A DNA stretch of 64,000 nucleotides from Cypionkella sp049896245. Lineage in GTDB: Bacteria; Pseudomonadota; Alphaproteobacteria; Rhodobacterales; Rhodobacteraceae. Location: NCBI RefSeq assembly GCF_049896245.1, contig NZ_JAFCTX010000024.1, positions 9,497 through 73,496 of the forward strand, read 5' to 3'. Below the pieces are notes generated by a model. That model was given only the letters and a program-made list of their open reading frames with translations. It did no database searches and had not been told where the DNA came from. This document shows, one piece after another, positions 8,056-15,794 of the stretch (positions within the stretch are counted from its first letter, which is position 1; each line of letters opens with the position of its first letter). The translations under genes were made by a program, and so were the position numbers.

Positions 8056-10893
8056 ATGACCTTTACCCCCGTTGACTATGATCCCTACGATTTCGCCAAC
8101 CGCCGCCATATCGGGCCATCTCCGTCCGAGATGGAGGCGATGCTGAAGGCGGTGGGCGTCACCAGTCTTGACGCGCTGATGGATGAAACTGTCCCTGCCT
8201 CAATCCGCCAAAGCATCCCTTTGGGATGGGCACCGCTGTCGGAACATGACCTGCTGGCGCGGATGCGCGCGGTGGCGGGGCGCAACAAGGTGATGACCAG
8301 CCTGATCGGGCAGGGCTATTACGGCACAGTGACGCCGCCCGCAATTCAGCGCAATATCCTTGAGAATCCAGCGTGGTATACCGCCTACACCCCCTATCAG
8401 CCCGAAATTGCGCAGGGGCGGCTTGAGGCTTTGCTCAATTATCAAACCATGGTCGCCGATCTGACCGGGCTGCCGTTTGCCAACGCCAGCCTGTTGGATG
8501 AAGCCACAGCGGCGGCGGAAGCGATGACCATGGCCGAGCGCGTCGCCAAATCAAAAGCGAAAAAGTTTTTCGTGGATGAGAATTGCCACCCCCAAACCAT
8601 CGGCGTCATCCAAACCCGCGCGCAGGCTTTGGGCATCGAAATCATCGTCGGCGATCCTGAAACCCTGCAACCCACTCAGGTGTTCGGCGCGATTTTCCAG
8701 TATCCCGGCACTTGGGGCCATGTCCGCGATCTGACCCCATGGATTGACGCCCTGCACGCTGCCAAAGCGATTGCTGTGGTGGCGACCGATCTGCTCGCGC
8801 TTTGCATGTTGAAAGAACCCGGCGCGATGGGCGCGGATATCGCGGTCGGCTCCAGCCAGCGCTTTGGCGTGCCGTTGGGCTACGGTGGCCCACATGCCGC
8901 TTTTTTCGCCTGCAAAGACGAGCATAAACGCCAGATGCCGGGGCGGATCGTAGGCGTCTCCATCGACAGCCACGGCAACAAAGCCTACCGCCTTTCCCTG
9001 CAAACCCGCGAACAGCATATCCGCCGCGAAAAGGCGACCTCCAACGTCTGCACCGCGCAGGCTTTGCTGGCGGTGATGGCCTCAATGTATGCGGTGTTTC
9101 ATGGCCCACTAGGTCTGCGCGCTATTTCCGAGCGGGTCCATTCGCTGACGGTCCGCCTGGCAAAAGCCCTGCGCGATGCGGGGGCGGAACTGCCGCAGAA
9201 GCAGTTTTTCGATACGATTACTGTGGATGTCGGCGTCGGCCAAGCTGGGATTCTAGCGGCGGCGCGGCTGGAAGGGCTGAATTTCCGCAAAGTGGGCCGC
9301 GATCATGTCGGTATCAGCTTGGATGAAACCAGCAACGAAGATGTTCTTCGCCGGGTTCTTCGTGCGTTTGGTATTCAAAACTCGCCCCCCGCAAAGGCAG
9401 AATTGGGCTTTGACGAAGCGATGCTGCGGCAGACCCAGTATCTGACCCATCCGGTGTTCCACATGAACCGCGCGGAGTCGGAAATGATGCGCTACATGCG
9501 CCGCCTGTCCGACCGCGATCTGGCCTTAGACCGCGCGATGATCCCACTCGGGTCTTGCACGATGAAGCTGAACGCCGCCGCCGAGATGATGCCGATCACT
9601 TGGCCGGAGTTTGGCTCGTTGCACCCCTTCATCCCCGCCGATCAGGCGCTGGGGTATCGCGAGGCGATTGAGGATCTGTCGCACAAACTGTGTGAAATCA
9701 CCGGCTATGATGCCTTCTCGATGCAGCCCAATTCCGGCGCGCAGGGCGAATATGCGGGCCTGCTGACCATCGCCGCCTACCACCGCGCGCGCAAGGAAAG
9801 CCACCGCAACATCTGCCTGATCCCGGTATCAGCACATGGCACCAACCCGGCCAGCGCTCAGATGGCGGGAATGGAGGTGGTGGTGGTCAAAGCCATGCCA
9901 AACGGAGACGTGGATGTCGAAGATTTCCGCGCTAAGGCCATGGCTGCGGGTGGCAATCTTGCGGCCTGCATGATCACCTATCCCTCGACCCATGGGGTGT
10001 TTGAGGAAACCGTGCGCGATATCTGCCGGATCACCCATGAGTTCGGCGGGCAGGTCTACCTTGACGGTGCGAATATGAACGCGCTGGTGGGCCTAGTGAA
10101 ACCCGGCGAGATCGGCTCGGATGTCAGCCACCTGAACCTGCACAAAACCTTCGCGATCCCGCATGGCGGTGGCGGGCCGGGGATGGGGCCGATTGGGGTG
10201 AAATCGCATCTCGCGCCGTATCTGCCGGGACATTCCGAGACGGGCGGCGACGGTGCGGTGTCTGCGGCCCCTTATGGCAGCGCCTCGATCCTGCTGATCT
10301 CTTGGGCCTATTGTCTGATGATGGGCGGTGAGGGGCTGACGCAGGCGACGCGGGTGGCGATCCTGAACGCCAATTATATCGTGGCACGGCTGAAAGGGGC
10401 GTATCCGATCCTGTTCATGGGCAACAAGGGGCGGGTGGCGCATGAATGTATCCTCGATACCCGGCCCTTTGCCGAGGTCGGCGTGACGGTCGATGATATT
10501 GCGAAGCGGCTGATTGATAACGGCTTCCATGCCCCCACCATGTCTTGGCCGGTGACAGGCACCCTGATGGTGGAGCCTACGGAATCGGAAACCAAGGCCG
10601 AAATTGACCGTTTCATCACGGCGCTTCTGGCGATCCGGGCCGAGATCAAGGCGGTCGAAGACGGTGAGATTTCCAGCGAGGACAGCCCGCTGCGGCACGC
10701 GCCGCATACTGTTGAGGATCTGGTCGCAGATTGGACCCGGAAATACCCGCGCGACCAAGGCTGCTTCCCGCCCGGCGCGTTCCGGGTGGATAAATATTGG
10801 CCGCCGATCGGGCGCGTTGATAACGTCTATGGCGACCGGAATCTGATCTGTATCTGCCCGCCTTTGGAAAGCTATATGGAAGCTGCGGAGTGA
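8056..10893 (+). CDS. gcvP: Glycine dehydrogenase (decarboxylating), P protein
   Basis: This is the PLP-dependent enzyme that decarboxylates glycine and loads the aminomethyl group onto GcvH. It is 945 residues, a single-chain (fused alpha/beta) P protein. The PLP lysine is K697 in NLHKTFAIPHGGGGPGMG. Other landmarks are GYYGTVTP near the N terminus, GSCTMKLN at the start of the second half and YLDGANMNAL. ATG 8056 is chosen because GAGGG lies 7 bp upstream; an in-frame upstream codon at 8017 would add an unusual 13-residue leader. A factor-independent terminator follows immediately. Confidence 0.95.
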   Translation: MTFTPVDYDPYDFANRRHIGPSPSEMEAMLKAVGVTSLDALMDETVPASIRQSIPLGWAPLSEHDLLARMRAVAGRNKVMTSLIGQGYYGTVTPPAIQRNILENPAWYTAYTPYQPEIAQGRLEALLNYQTMVADLTGLPFANASLLDEATAAAEAMTMAERVAKSKAKKFFVDENCHPQTIGVIQTRAQALGIEIIVGDPETLQPTQVFGAIFQYPGTWGHVRDLTPWIDALHAAKAIAVVATDLLALCMLKEPGAMGADIAVGSSQRFGVPLGYGGPHAAFFACKDEHKRQMPGRIVGVSIDSHGNKAYRLSLQTREQHIRREKATSNVCTAQALLAVMASMYAVFHGPLGLRAISERVHSLTVRLAKALRDAGAELPQKQFFDTITVDVGVGQAGILAAARLEGLNFRKVGRDHVGISLDETSNEDVLRRVLRAFGIQNSPPAKAELGFDEAMLRQTQYLTHPVFHMNRAESEMMRYMRRLSDRDLALDRAMIPLGSCTMKLNAAAEMMPITWPEFGSLHPFIPADQALGYREAIEDLSHKLCEITGYDAFSMQPNSGAQGEYAGLLTIAAYHRARKESHRNICLIPVSAHGTNPASAQMAGMEVVVVKAMPNGDVDVEDFRAKAMAAGGNLAACMITYPSTHGVFEETVRDICRITHEFGGQVYLDGANMNALVGLVKPGEIGSDVSHLNLHKTFAIPHGGGGPGMGPIGVKSHLAPYLPGHSETGGDGAVSAAPYGSASILLISWAYCLMMGGEGLTQATRVAILNANYIVARLKGAYPILFMGNKGRVAHECILDTRPFAEVGVTVDDIAKRLIDNGFHAPTMSWPVTGTLMVEPTESETKAEIDRFITALLAIRAEIKAVEDGEISSEDSPLRHAPHTVEDLVADWTRKYPRDQGCFPPGAFRVDKYWPPIGRVDNVYGDRNLICICPPLESYMEAAE

Positions 10894-10894
10894 G

Positions 10895-10915
10895 GGTCCC
10901 AACTTGGGACCTTTT
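10895..10915 (+). terminator. Terminator after gcvP
   Basis: GGTCCC and GGGACC arms with a 5-nt loop are followed by TTTT, two bases after the gcvP stop codon. It ends the gcvTHP operon. Confidence 0.8.
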
Positions 10916-10964
10916 GGAAGTGTTTGTTATCAGCGGCTTAGGGTTGTCGATTTAAGATTTTGTT

Positions 10965-11005
10965 AAGAAATGGCCCCGCTAGGACTAAGGTGGGGCTATT
11001 TTCTT
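10965..11005. other. Long imperfect hairpin, possible small RNA or terminator
   Basis: The outer arms AAGAAA (10965-10970) and TTTCTT (11000-11005) enclose an inner GCCCC/GGGGC stem (10973-10977 and 10992-10996) with a 14-nt loop. The T-rich right arm would let it act as a terminator on the plus strand. It lies 50 bp past the gcvP terminator, so it must serve another transcript or be part of a small RNA. Confidence 0.45.
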
Positions 11006-11062
11006 ATACATGCCTGTTGGGTTCAGAGCCGCGGTTTTGGTGCCAAGACCCGAACTGAAAGA

Positions 11063-11085
11063 AAACGCTCTGGGAGAGCGTTTTT
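11063..11085 (+). terminator. Strong factor-independent terminator with no gene in front
   Basis: AAACGCTCT and AGAGCGTTT arms with a 3-nt loop run straight into five T residues. No coding sequence lies between the gcvP terminator and this hairpin, so it should end a non-coding transcript of roughly 60-150 nt starting somewhere in 10916-11040. Confidence 0.6.
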
Positions 11086-11154
11086 CGGTTTGTTGCGCAT
11101 AAGGCTGAAAGCCGTTGAGCAAGGGGCGTTAGGCAGCAAGCCATTCCTTAGATA

Positions 11155-11238
11155 ATCGGGCCGCGCCTGACTTGGCTGGCGCGGACTCGCGCCTGCCGGG
11201 GACAGGCAGGCGCGGCCCGATTTGGCGCGGGCCAAATC
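11155..11238. repeat. Nested inverted repeats upstream of azlC
   Basis: Three interlocking dyads are packed into 84 bp. The first is a perfect 15-bp inverted repeat (11155-11169 with 11207-11221). The second is an inner 9-bp dyad GCGCCTGCC/GGCAGGCGC (11189-11197 with 11205-11213) that competes with it. The third is an 8-bp dyad GATTTGGC/GCCAAATC (11219-11226 with 11231-11238). The competing pairings look like an attenuator or REP-type element. The rest of the 444-bp gap (10894-11337) contains only the hairpins listed separately and no ORF I can support. Confidence 0.6.
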
Positions 11239-11337
11239 GAGCAAGGACAGAAAGCTATGTTTTTGGCCCCCCGCCCCCCACAATGCATCAAAAAGCGGCG
11301 CGTTGACCAAATCCGCCGAACCGCTTAGCAAAGCGCC

Positions 11338-12048
11338 ATGAGCCTTCACGCGCCAAAATCCAGCTTCACCGCAGGGCTTGTCACCGCCCTGCCGATTGCT
11401 TTGGGCTATTTCCCCATCGCGTTTTCCTTTGGCGTTGCGGCCACGCGGGCGGGGCTGAGTGGGTTGGAGGCGTTCGGGCTGTCGCTGATCATCTATGCCG
11501 GGGCTGCGCAGTTTTTGGCGCTTGCACTGATCACTGGCGGGGCTCCGGTTTTGGTGTCGGCGTTCACGCTGGTGGCGATGAACATCCGGCATGTGCTGTA
11601 TGGTCCGGCGCTGATCAAGCGGGTGGGGCCGGGCGCGCGCACCAAGCACGCTTGGACTTGGGCCTTTGGGCTGACCGATGAGGTGTTTGGCGCGGCGCTA
11701 GGGGTCTTGGCGCGGGGAAAAGTGGTGTTTTCCGAGGCGTTCATGTTTGGTCTGGGGCTTGCGGCCTATGGATCATGGCTCTCGGGCACCGCTTTGGGGG
11801 CCTATGCGGGTGGGGCTGCCTTGCAGACCTATCCGGTGATCGACGCGGCGTTGGGCTTCATGCTGCCTGCGCTGTTCTTGGCGCTGCTGTTGTCGATCCT
11901 CTCACGCCTGCAGCTTCCGGTGATTGCGGTGGCGATGCTGGCGACGGTGGCGGTGACGCTGGCATGGTCGGGCACGGCGGGGATTTTGGCGGGCATGGTC
12001 GCGGGCGCGCTGGCTGGGTTACTGGTAAGGCGCAAGGATGCGGTTTGA
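11338..12048 (+). CDS. azlC: AzlC family branched-chain amino acid exporter subunit
   Basis: This is the large subunit of a two-component inner-membrane exporter of the LIV-E/AzlCD family, which exports branched-chain or related amino acids. The 236-residue protein carries the family opening GLVTALPIALGYFPIAFSFG and the conserved AGAAQFLAL and MNIRHVLYG segments, with about 6-7 hydrophobic helices. It overlaps the small partner azlD by 11 bp, a typical arrangement for stoichiometric expression. The hairpin-rich gap upstream might regulate it. Confidence 0.9.
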   Translation: MSLHAPKSSFTAGLVTALPIALGYFPIAFSFGVAATRAGLSGLEAFGLSLIIYAGAAQFLALALITGGAPVLVSAFTLVAMNIRHVLYGPALIKRVGPGARTKHAWTWAFGLTDEVFGAALGVLARGKVVFSEAFMFGLGLAAYGSWLSGTALGAYAGGAALQTYPVIDAALGFMLPALFLALLLSILSRLQLPVIAVAMLATVAVTLAWSGTAGILAGMVAGALAGLLVRRKDAV

Positions 12049-12352
12049 GATTTTGACTTTGGCATTGATCGTGGGCGCTTGCACTTGGGCGTTCCGGTTT
12101 TTCCCGACCAAGGCCGATTTGTCAGGCATCAAGCCCGATGGGATGCTGGCGCGGTTTTTGGCCTCAACCGGACCGGCGGCGATTGCGACCTTGTTTGTGG
12201 CCTCGGTGCTGCCGATGCTGAAGGGCGGTTTGCCACTGCCTTTGATCATCGGCACCGGCGCGGTGCTGGCGGTTTATGCGGCAATGCGCTCGGTCGTGCT
12301 GGCAACCTTGGCGGGCTCGGTGGGTTATGGGCTGGCGGTCTGGCTGCTTTAG
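12038..12352 (+). CDS. azlD: AzlD family small membrane subunit
   Basis: This 104-residue, four-helix hydrophobic protein is the partner of AzlC. The start MRFEILTLALIVGACTWAFR and the central TGPAAIATLFVASVLP are typical of AzlD. It starts inside the azlC reading frame (11-bp overlap). A weak hairpin (12366-12386) follows. Confidence 0.88.
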   Translation: MRFEILTLALIVGACTWAFRFFPTKADLSGIKPDGMLARFLASTGPAAIATLFVASVLPMLKGGLPLPLIIGTGAVLAVYAAMRSVVLATLAGSVGYGLAVWLL

Positions 12353-12365
12353 CGCGACGCGCTTT

Positions 12366-12386
12366 AGGGTGATGGCTACTCACCCT
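12366..12386 (+). terminator. Weak terminator hairpin after azlCD
   Basis: AGGGTGA and TCACCCT arms with a 7-nt loop lie 13 bp after the azlD stop. No long T-run follows (only GCTTTAG), so termination may be partial. Confidence 0.45.
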
Positions 12387-12446
12387 GCTTTAGATCATAG
12401 TCGGGCGCAGGCTTTGTGCTAAAATGCGGGCGAACTGGAGATGATG

Positions 12447-12767
12447 ATGTTGGAAATTGCAGCCGCGAAAGTGGTGGAAATTATTTACCTGTCGCGCGAA
12501 ACCACTGCCTCGGCAGCGGCCGAGTTGCGCGGCTTGCTGGCTGGGTTGAACGTCGATGAAAAGGCGCATCTGACGGCGCTGGCTTGGGTCGGGCGTGGCA
12601 CCTATACGGCGGATGAATTTGGTCAAGCGGTGGTGGTGGCGGAAGTGGAGGCCTCGGCCCCGACCGATGGATATCTGCTGGGCATGACCGATCTGGCCGA
12701 GAATCTTGAGGCCGGGTTAGAGGCGATGGGCATTGATGTGACCGGCGAAGAAGAGGATTTGCTGTAA
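12447..12767 (+). CDS. DUF3775-like small protein
   Basis: This is a 106-residue soluble acidic protein that I recognise as resembling the DUF3775 family of alphaproteobacteria, function unknown. It is predicted to be mostly helical, with a central KAHLTALAWVGRGTY segment and an acidic tail ending EEEDLL. Three consecutive ATG codons begin at 12441. GGAG ends at 12440, so the third ATG (12447) has the workable 6-bp spacing. It sits 59 bp before the histidine kinase gene; a functional link is not demonstrated. Confidence 0.7.
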   Translation: MLEIAAAKVVEIIYLSRETTASAAAELRGLLAGLNVDEKAHLTALAWVGRGTYTADEFGQAVVVAEVEASAPTDGYLLGMTDLAENLEAGLEAMGIDVTGEEEDLL

Positions 12768-12826
12768 GCGATGGCGGCGGCCAAACCCGTGCGCGCGGTT
12801 GATGGCCGCACAACTCTGGGGTTCAG

Positions 12827-14212
12827 ATGCGACCGTTAGATCTTTCGGCATGGTCAAAGCTGTCGCTGGTGCAGCAATTCGCGCTGGCGGGTGGCGTGGT
12901 GATGTTGGTCTCGGCGGGTGTGGGCGGATCTGTCGTCTCAAACCGCATCGAGGAGGTGGTGGTGCGCAACACCGCCAACGCGACGGCGCTGTATATGGAA
13001 AGCTTTATCGCGCCGCTGACGCAGGATCTGGCGCGGCGTACCGATATGACCGAGGCATCGCGGCTGAAAATCGGCGAATTGCTTGCCGATACCGCGCTGG
13101 GCAAACGGGTGGTCAGCTTCAAGATCTGGCGGCCCGGCGGGCTGGTGGTGGATGCCTCTAATCTGGAAACCGTCGGCAAGCGGTTTCCGCCGACCGAGAA
13201 TTTGAAGAAGGCTTGGAGCGGCGAGGTGCGCGCCGATTTCAACGACACCAAGGACGAGGAAGACGAGGCCGAGCACGCTTTGGGTATCCCGCTGCTGGAG
13301 ATTTACAGCCCGATTCGTGAGATCAAATCCGGCAAGGTCATTGCGGTGGCGGAGTTTTACGAAGTGGCCACCCAGCTGAAGCAAGACCTGATCCGGGCGC
13401 GGGCGATGGGCTGGCTGACGGTGGCAGGCGCGATGGCGCTGATCGCGGTGGCGATGTTTGCGGTGGTTTTGCGCGGCTCTCGCACCATTGATCGCCAACT
13501 GAGCGCGTTGAAGGATATGGCGGCGCGCAATTTGGCGCTGCGCCTACGGGTGCAGGGCGCGGCGGCGCGGTTTGCCTCGGTCAATGATCAGGCTCTGCGG
13601 CGGATCGGCGCGGATTTGCACGACGGCCCGGCACAACTGATGGGCTTTGCGGCGCTGCGGCTGGATGCGTTGCAAGGGCAGGTTTCGGGCCAAGTCTCAG
13701 GCAGGGCGGCAGAGGATTTGGCCTCGGTGCAACGGGCGGTGAAGGATTCAATTCTGGAAATCCGCAGCATCGCCAGAGGTTTATCGCTGCCGGATATCGA
13801 GCAGAAATCGCTGGAGGATATTCTGCGTGGCGTCACCGAGGCGCATGCCGCCCGCACCGGAACGGCGGTGGCTTTGCACTGTCAAGCAGTCAGTGGCCTG
13901 CCCGCTGCGGTGAAAATCTGCTGCTATCGGTTTGTGCAGGAAGGGCTGAACAACGCCTGGCACCATGCCGAGGGGCAGGGCCAAGAGGTGCGGGTCAGCT
14001 TGCGCGGCGATCTGTTAGAGGTGCAAGTGCTGGATCGGGGTACTGGGTTCGCGCAACTGCCCGTTAATTTTCTGCGCGAGGATGCCGGACTTGGCCTTGC
14101 CGGATTGGCGGATCGGGTGGAAAGTCTGGGCGGCCATATCAGCTTTGCCAATCGCAGCGATGGGCCGGGCGCGCAGTTGCGGATGACCTTGGATTTGAAG
14201 GAAGCCCTATGA
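12827..14212 (+). CDS. NarL-type sensor histidine kinase
   Basis: This 461-residue membrane sensor kinase of the HisKA_3 (NarX/DegS) type phosphorylates the response regulator encoded next to it. The first membrane helix is at about 18-37, a periplasmic sensor region of about 155 residues follows, and the second helix is at about 196-215. The phospho-accepting H265 lies in LHDGPAQLMGFAALRLD, the HISKA_3 signature. A HATPase domain follows with RFVQEGLNNAWHH and GLGLAGLADRVESLGG. The stop overlaps the regulator's ATG in an ATGA junction. The signal is unknown; the sensor region matches nothing I can name. Confidence 0.9.
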   Translation: MRPLDLSAWSKLSLVQQFALAGGVVMLVSAGVGGSVVSNRIEEVVVRNTANATALYMESFIAPLTQDLARRTDMTEASRLKIGELLADTALGKRVVSFKIWRPGGLVVDASNLETVGKRFPPTENLKKAWSGEVRADFNDTKDEEDEAEHALGIPLLEIYSPIREIKSGKVIAVAEFYEVATQLKQDLIRARAMGWLTVAGAMALIAVAMFAVVLRGSRTIDRQLSALKDMAARNLALRLRVQGAAARFASVNDQALRRIGADLHDGPAQLMGFAALRLDALQGQVSGQVSGRAAEDLASVQRAVKDSILEIRSIARGLSLPDIEQKSLEDILRGVTEAHAARTGTAVALHCQAVSGLPAAVKICCYRFVQEGLNNAWHHAEGQGQEVRVSLRGDLLEVQVLDRGTGFAQLPVNFLREDAGLGLAGLADRVESLGGHISFANRSDGPGAQLRMTLDLKEAL

Positions 14213-14850
14213 GCGTTATCCGTCTGGTTTTGGCCGATGACCACCCGATCTACCGCGACGGCGTGGCGCGCACGCTGGCGGATGCGGGCGGGATTGATGT
14301 GGTCGGCCAAGCGCAGGATGGCGAGGCGGCGGCGCGGCTTTGCCTGTCGTTGAAACCCGATCTGGTGTTGCTGGATGTCTCGATGCCGAAGGGCGGCGGT
14401 TTGGGGGCTTTGGCTCTGATCATGCAGATGGAAAAGCCGCCCTTGGTCGCGATGTTGACCGCCTCGGAAGATGAGGGCGATCTGATGACGGCGCTGAAGG
14501 CGGGGGCGGCGGGCTATATTCTGAAAGGGGTCGGGGCCAGCGAGTTGGTCGAACTGGTGCGTGACCTCGCGGCGGGGCGGTCTTATGTCTCGCCCGGACT
14601 GGCGGGGCGGCTGTTGGTGGCGGTGCGCGGCAAGCCGGTGGGCGAGCCCAATCCCTTGGCCGATCTGTCGCGGCGCGAGGAGGATATTTTGCGGCTGGTG
14701 GCAACCGGGCTGTCCAACAAAGAGGTCGGCCGCAAGCTGGATATTCAGGAAAAAACCGTCAAACATTACATGACCTCGATCCTGCAAAAGCTGCATGTGC
14801 GCAACCGGGTCGAGGCCGCGATGCTGGCGCGGATGCATCTGAAAGACTGA
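14209..14850 (+). CDS. NarL/LuxR-type response regulator
   Basis: This is a 213-residue DNA-binding response regulator. Receiver residues are the DD pair at 10-11, D56 in LVLLDVSMPKGG and K in GYILKGVGASEL. The C-terminal LuxR-type helix-turn-helix reads LSRREEDILRLVATGLSNKE and continues VGRKLDIQEKTVKHY. It is translationally coupled to the kinase by a 4-base overlap. The repeat protein at 14975 follows after 124 bp and is a candidate target, by position only. Confidence 0.93.
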   Translation: MSVIRLVLADDHPIYRDGVARTLADAGGIDVVGQAQDGEAAARLCLSLKPDLVLLDVSMPKGGGLGALALIMQMEKPPLVAMLTASEDEGDLMTALKAGAAGYILKGVGASELVELVRDLAAGRSYVSPGLAGRLLVAVRGKPVGEPNPLADLSRREEDILRLVATGLSNKEVGRKLDIQEKTVKHYMTSILQKLHVRNRVEAAMLARMHLKD

Positions 14851-14974
14851 GGGTTTATCAGACCATAGGCTGGTTTTACCCGCGAAAATCGCTGGGCGAT
14901 GGTCCCTGATGCAAGGGCGCAAGCTGCCGTAGATTGAGGCTACGAACAAACAACCTCATCCTATGGAGCCTATC

Positions 14975-15403
14975 ATGTCTCATTCCAATCTCACCAAAAT
15001 CATCGCGGCAGGCGCAGTTGCGCTGTCGCTGACGGGTGCCAGCGCAGCCATTGCGATGGTGCAAGACACTGTTCTGCCGCAGGTTTCTATGGCTCTGCCC
15101 GGCACGCCCAGCGACGACGCGCAGCTTTTGTCACGCCGGGGCCGGGGTGCCGATGATGCAGCGGGCCACACGCGCCACGGCAGGGGCAAGGATGACGGTG
15201 CGGGCCACACCTCGCTGACGGTGCCTGCGTTCGGGCAGGAGTTTGCCCGTCGTGGTCGTGGCGCGGATGATCCGGCGGGCCACATGCGCGGCGGCAAGGG
15301 CAAGGATGATGGCGCTGGCCATGCAGCGCTGACGCTGCCCGCACAAGGGCAGGAATTCGCCCGTCGCGGACGTGGCAAGGATGATGCCGTCAACCACGGT
15401 TGA
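14975..15403 (+). CDS. Secreted protein with Asp/His-rich 38-residue repeats, unknown function
   Basis: This 142-residue protein begins with an N-terminal signal peptide (about residues 1-27, hydrophobic core IIAAGAVALSLTGASAAIA), so it should be exported. Residues 54-91 and 92-129 are two copies of a 38-residue repeat, each made of RRGRGADDxAGH, then a GKDDGAGH motif, then an LTxPAxGQEFA linker. A third partial copy (RRGRGKDDAVNHG) ends the protein. The clustered DD and H residues suggest metal or phosphate binding, with alternating basic and acidic charge, but this is inference. ATG 14975 is chosen for GGAG 5 bp upstream. I do not recognise the family. It lies downstream of a NarL-type two-component system. 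Confidence 0.7.
   Translation: MSHSNLTKIIAAGAVALSLTGASAAIAMVQDTVLPQVSMALPGTPSDDAQLLSRRGRGADDAAGHTRHGRGKDDGAGHTSLTVPAFGQEFARRGRGADDPAGHMRGGKGKDDGAGHAALTLPAQGQEFARRGRGKDDAVNHG
15134..15400 (+). repeat. 114-bp coding tandem repeat
   Basis: Two full 114-bp units (15134-15247 and 15248-15361) and a 39-bp partial third unit encode the Asp/His repeats. The units remain alike at the DNA level, which suggests fairly recent duplication or homogenisation. Confidence 0.75.
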
Positions 15404-15794
15404 TCGCTTGGCGCGTGTTACGCAAAGCCCGCGTCGCAACACGATTTGAGATTGGTTTGCGCTGCATGCGGGCTGCATGGCGAGGGCGCTTTAAGATCAA
15501 TACCAAACACGCAATGCCTTAAGGACCACAACATGTTGTGGAAATCGCGGTAAATATTGCAGAAAAACACAAGTCATTCCCCGCTGGGAGTGACTTTTGC
15601 GCATGTCAGGATTGGATTGGGCCGAAAATTGCGATGCGAGTTTGGACAGGACCTTTTTCGATGACGGGCAAAAGCGCGATCACTTGTTTATCAAACCCAC
15701 ATGCTTCGCCACCCCGGACGTGATCCGGCGGCTTCTGCTGCGCGACCATGTGGCCCCGGATCAGGTCCGTGGCGGCGTGGCGCTTGGGGCAGGC
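15404..15794. other. 391-bp gap with palindromes and no supported gene
   Basis: From left to right this gap contains a perfect 16-bp palindrome CCACAACATGTTGTGG (15526-15541), an 11-bp hairpin with TTTT (15571-15598, plus-strand terminator-like), and two copies of a CCGG-rich dispersed repeat in opposite orientation (15707-15732 and 15752-15777). An open frame from 15597 continues into rimO on the wrong strand, and I regard it as a shadow. Confidence 0.55.
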
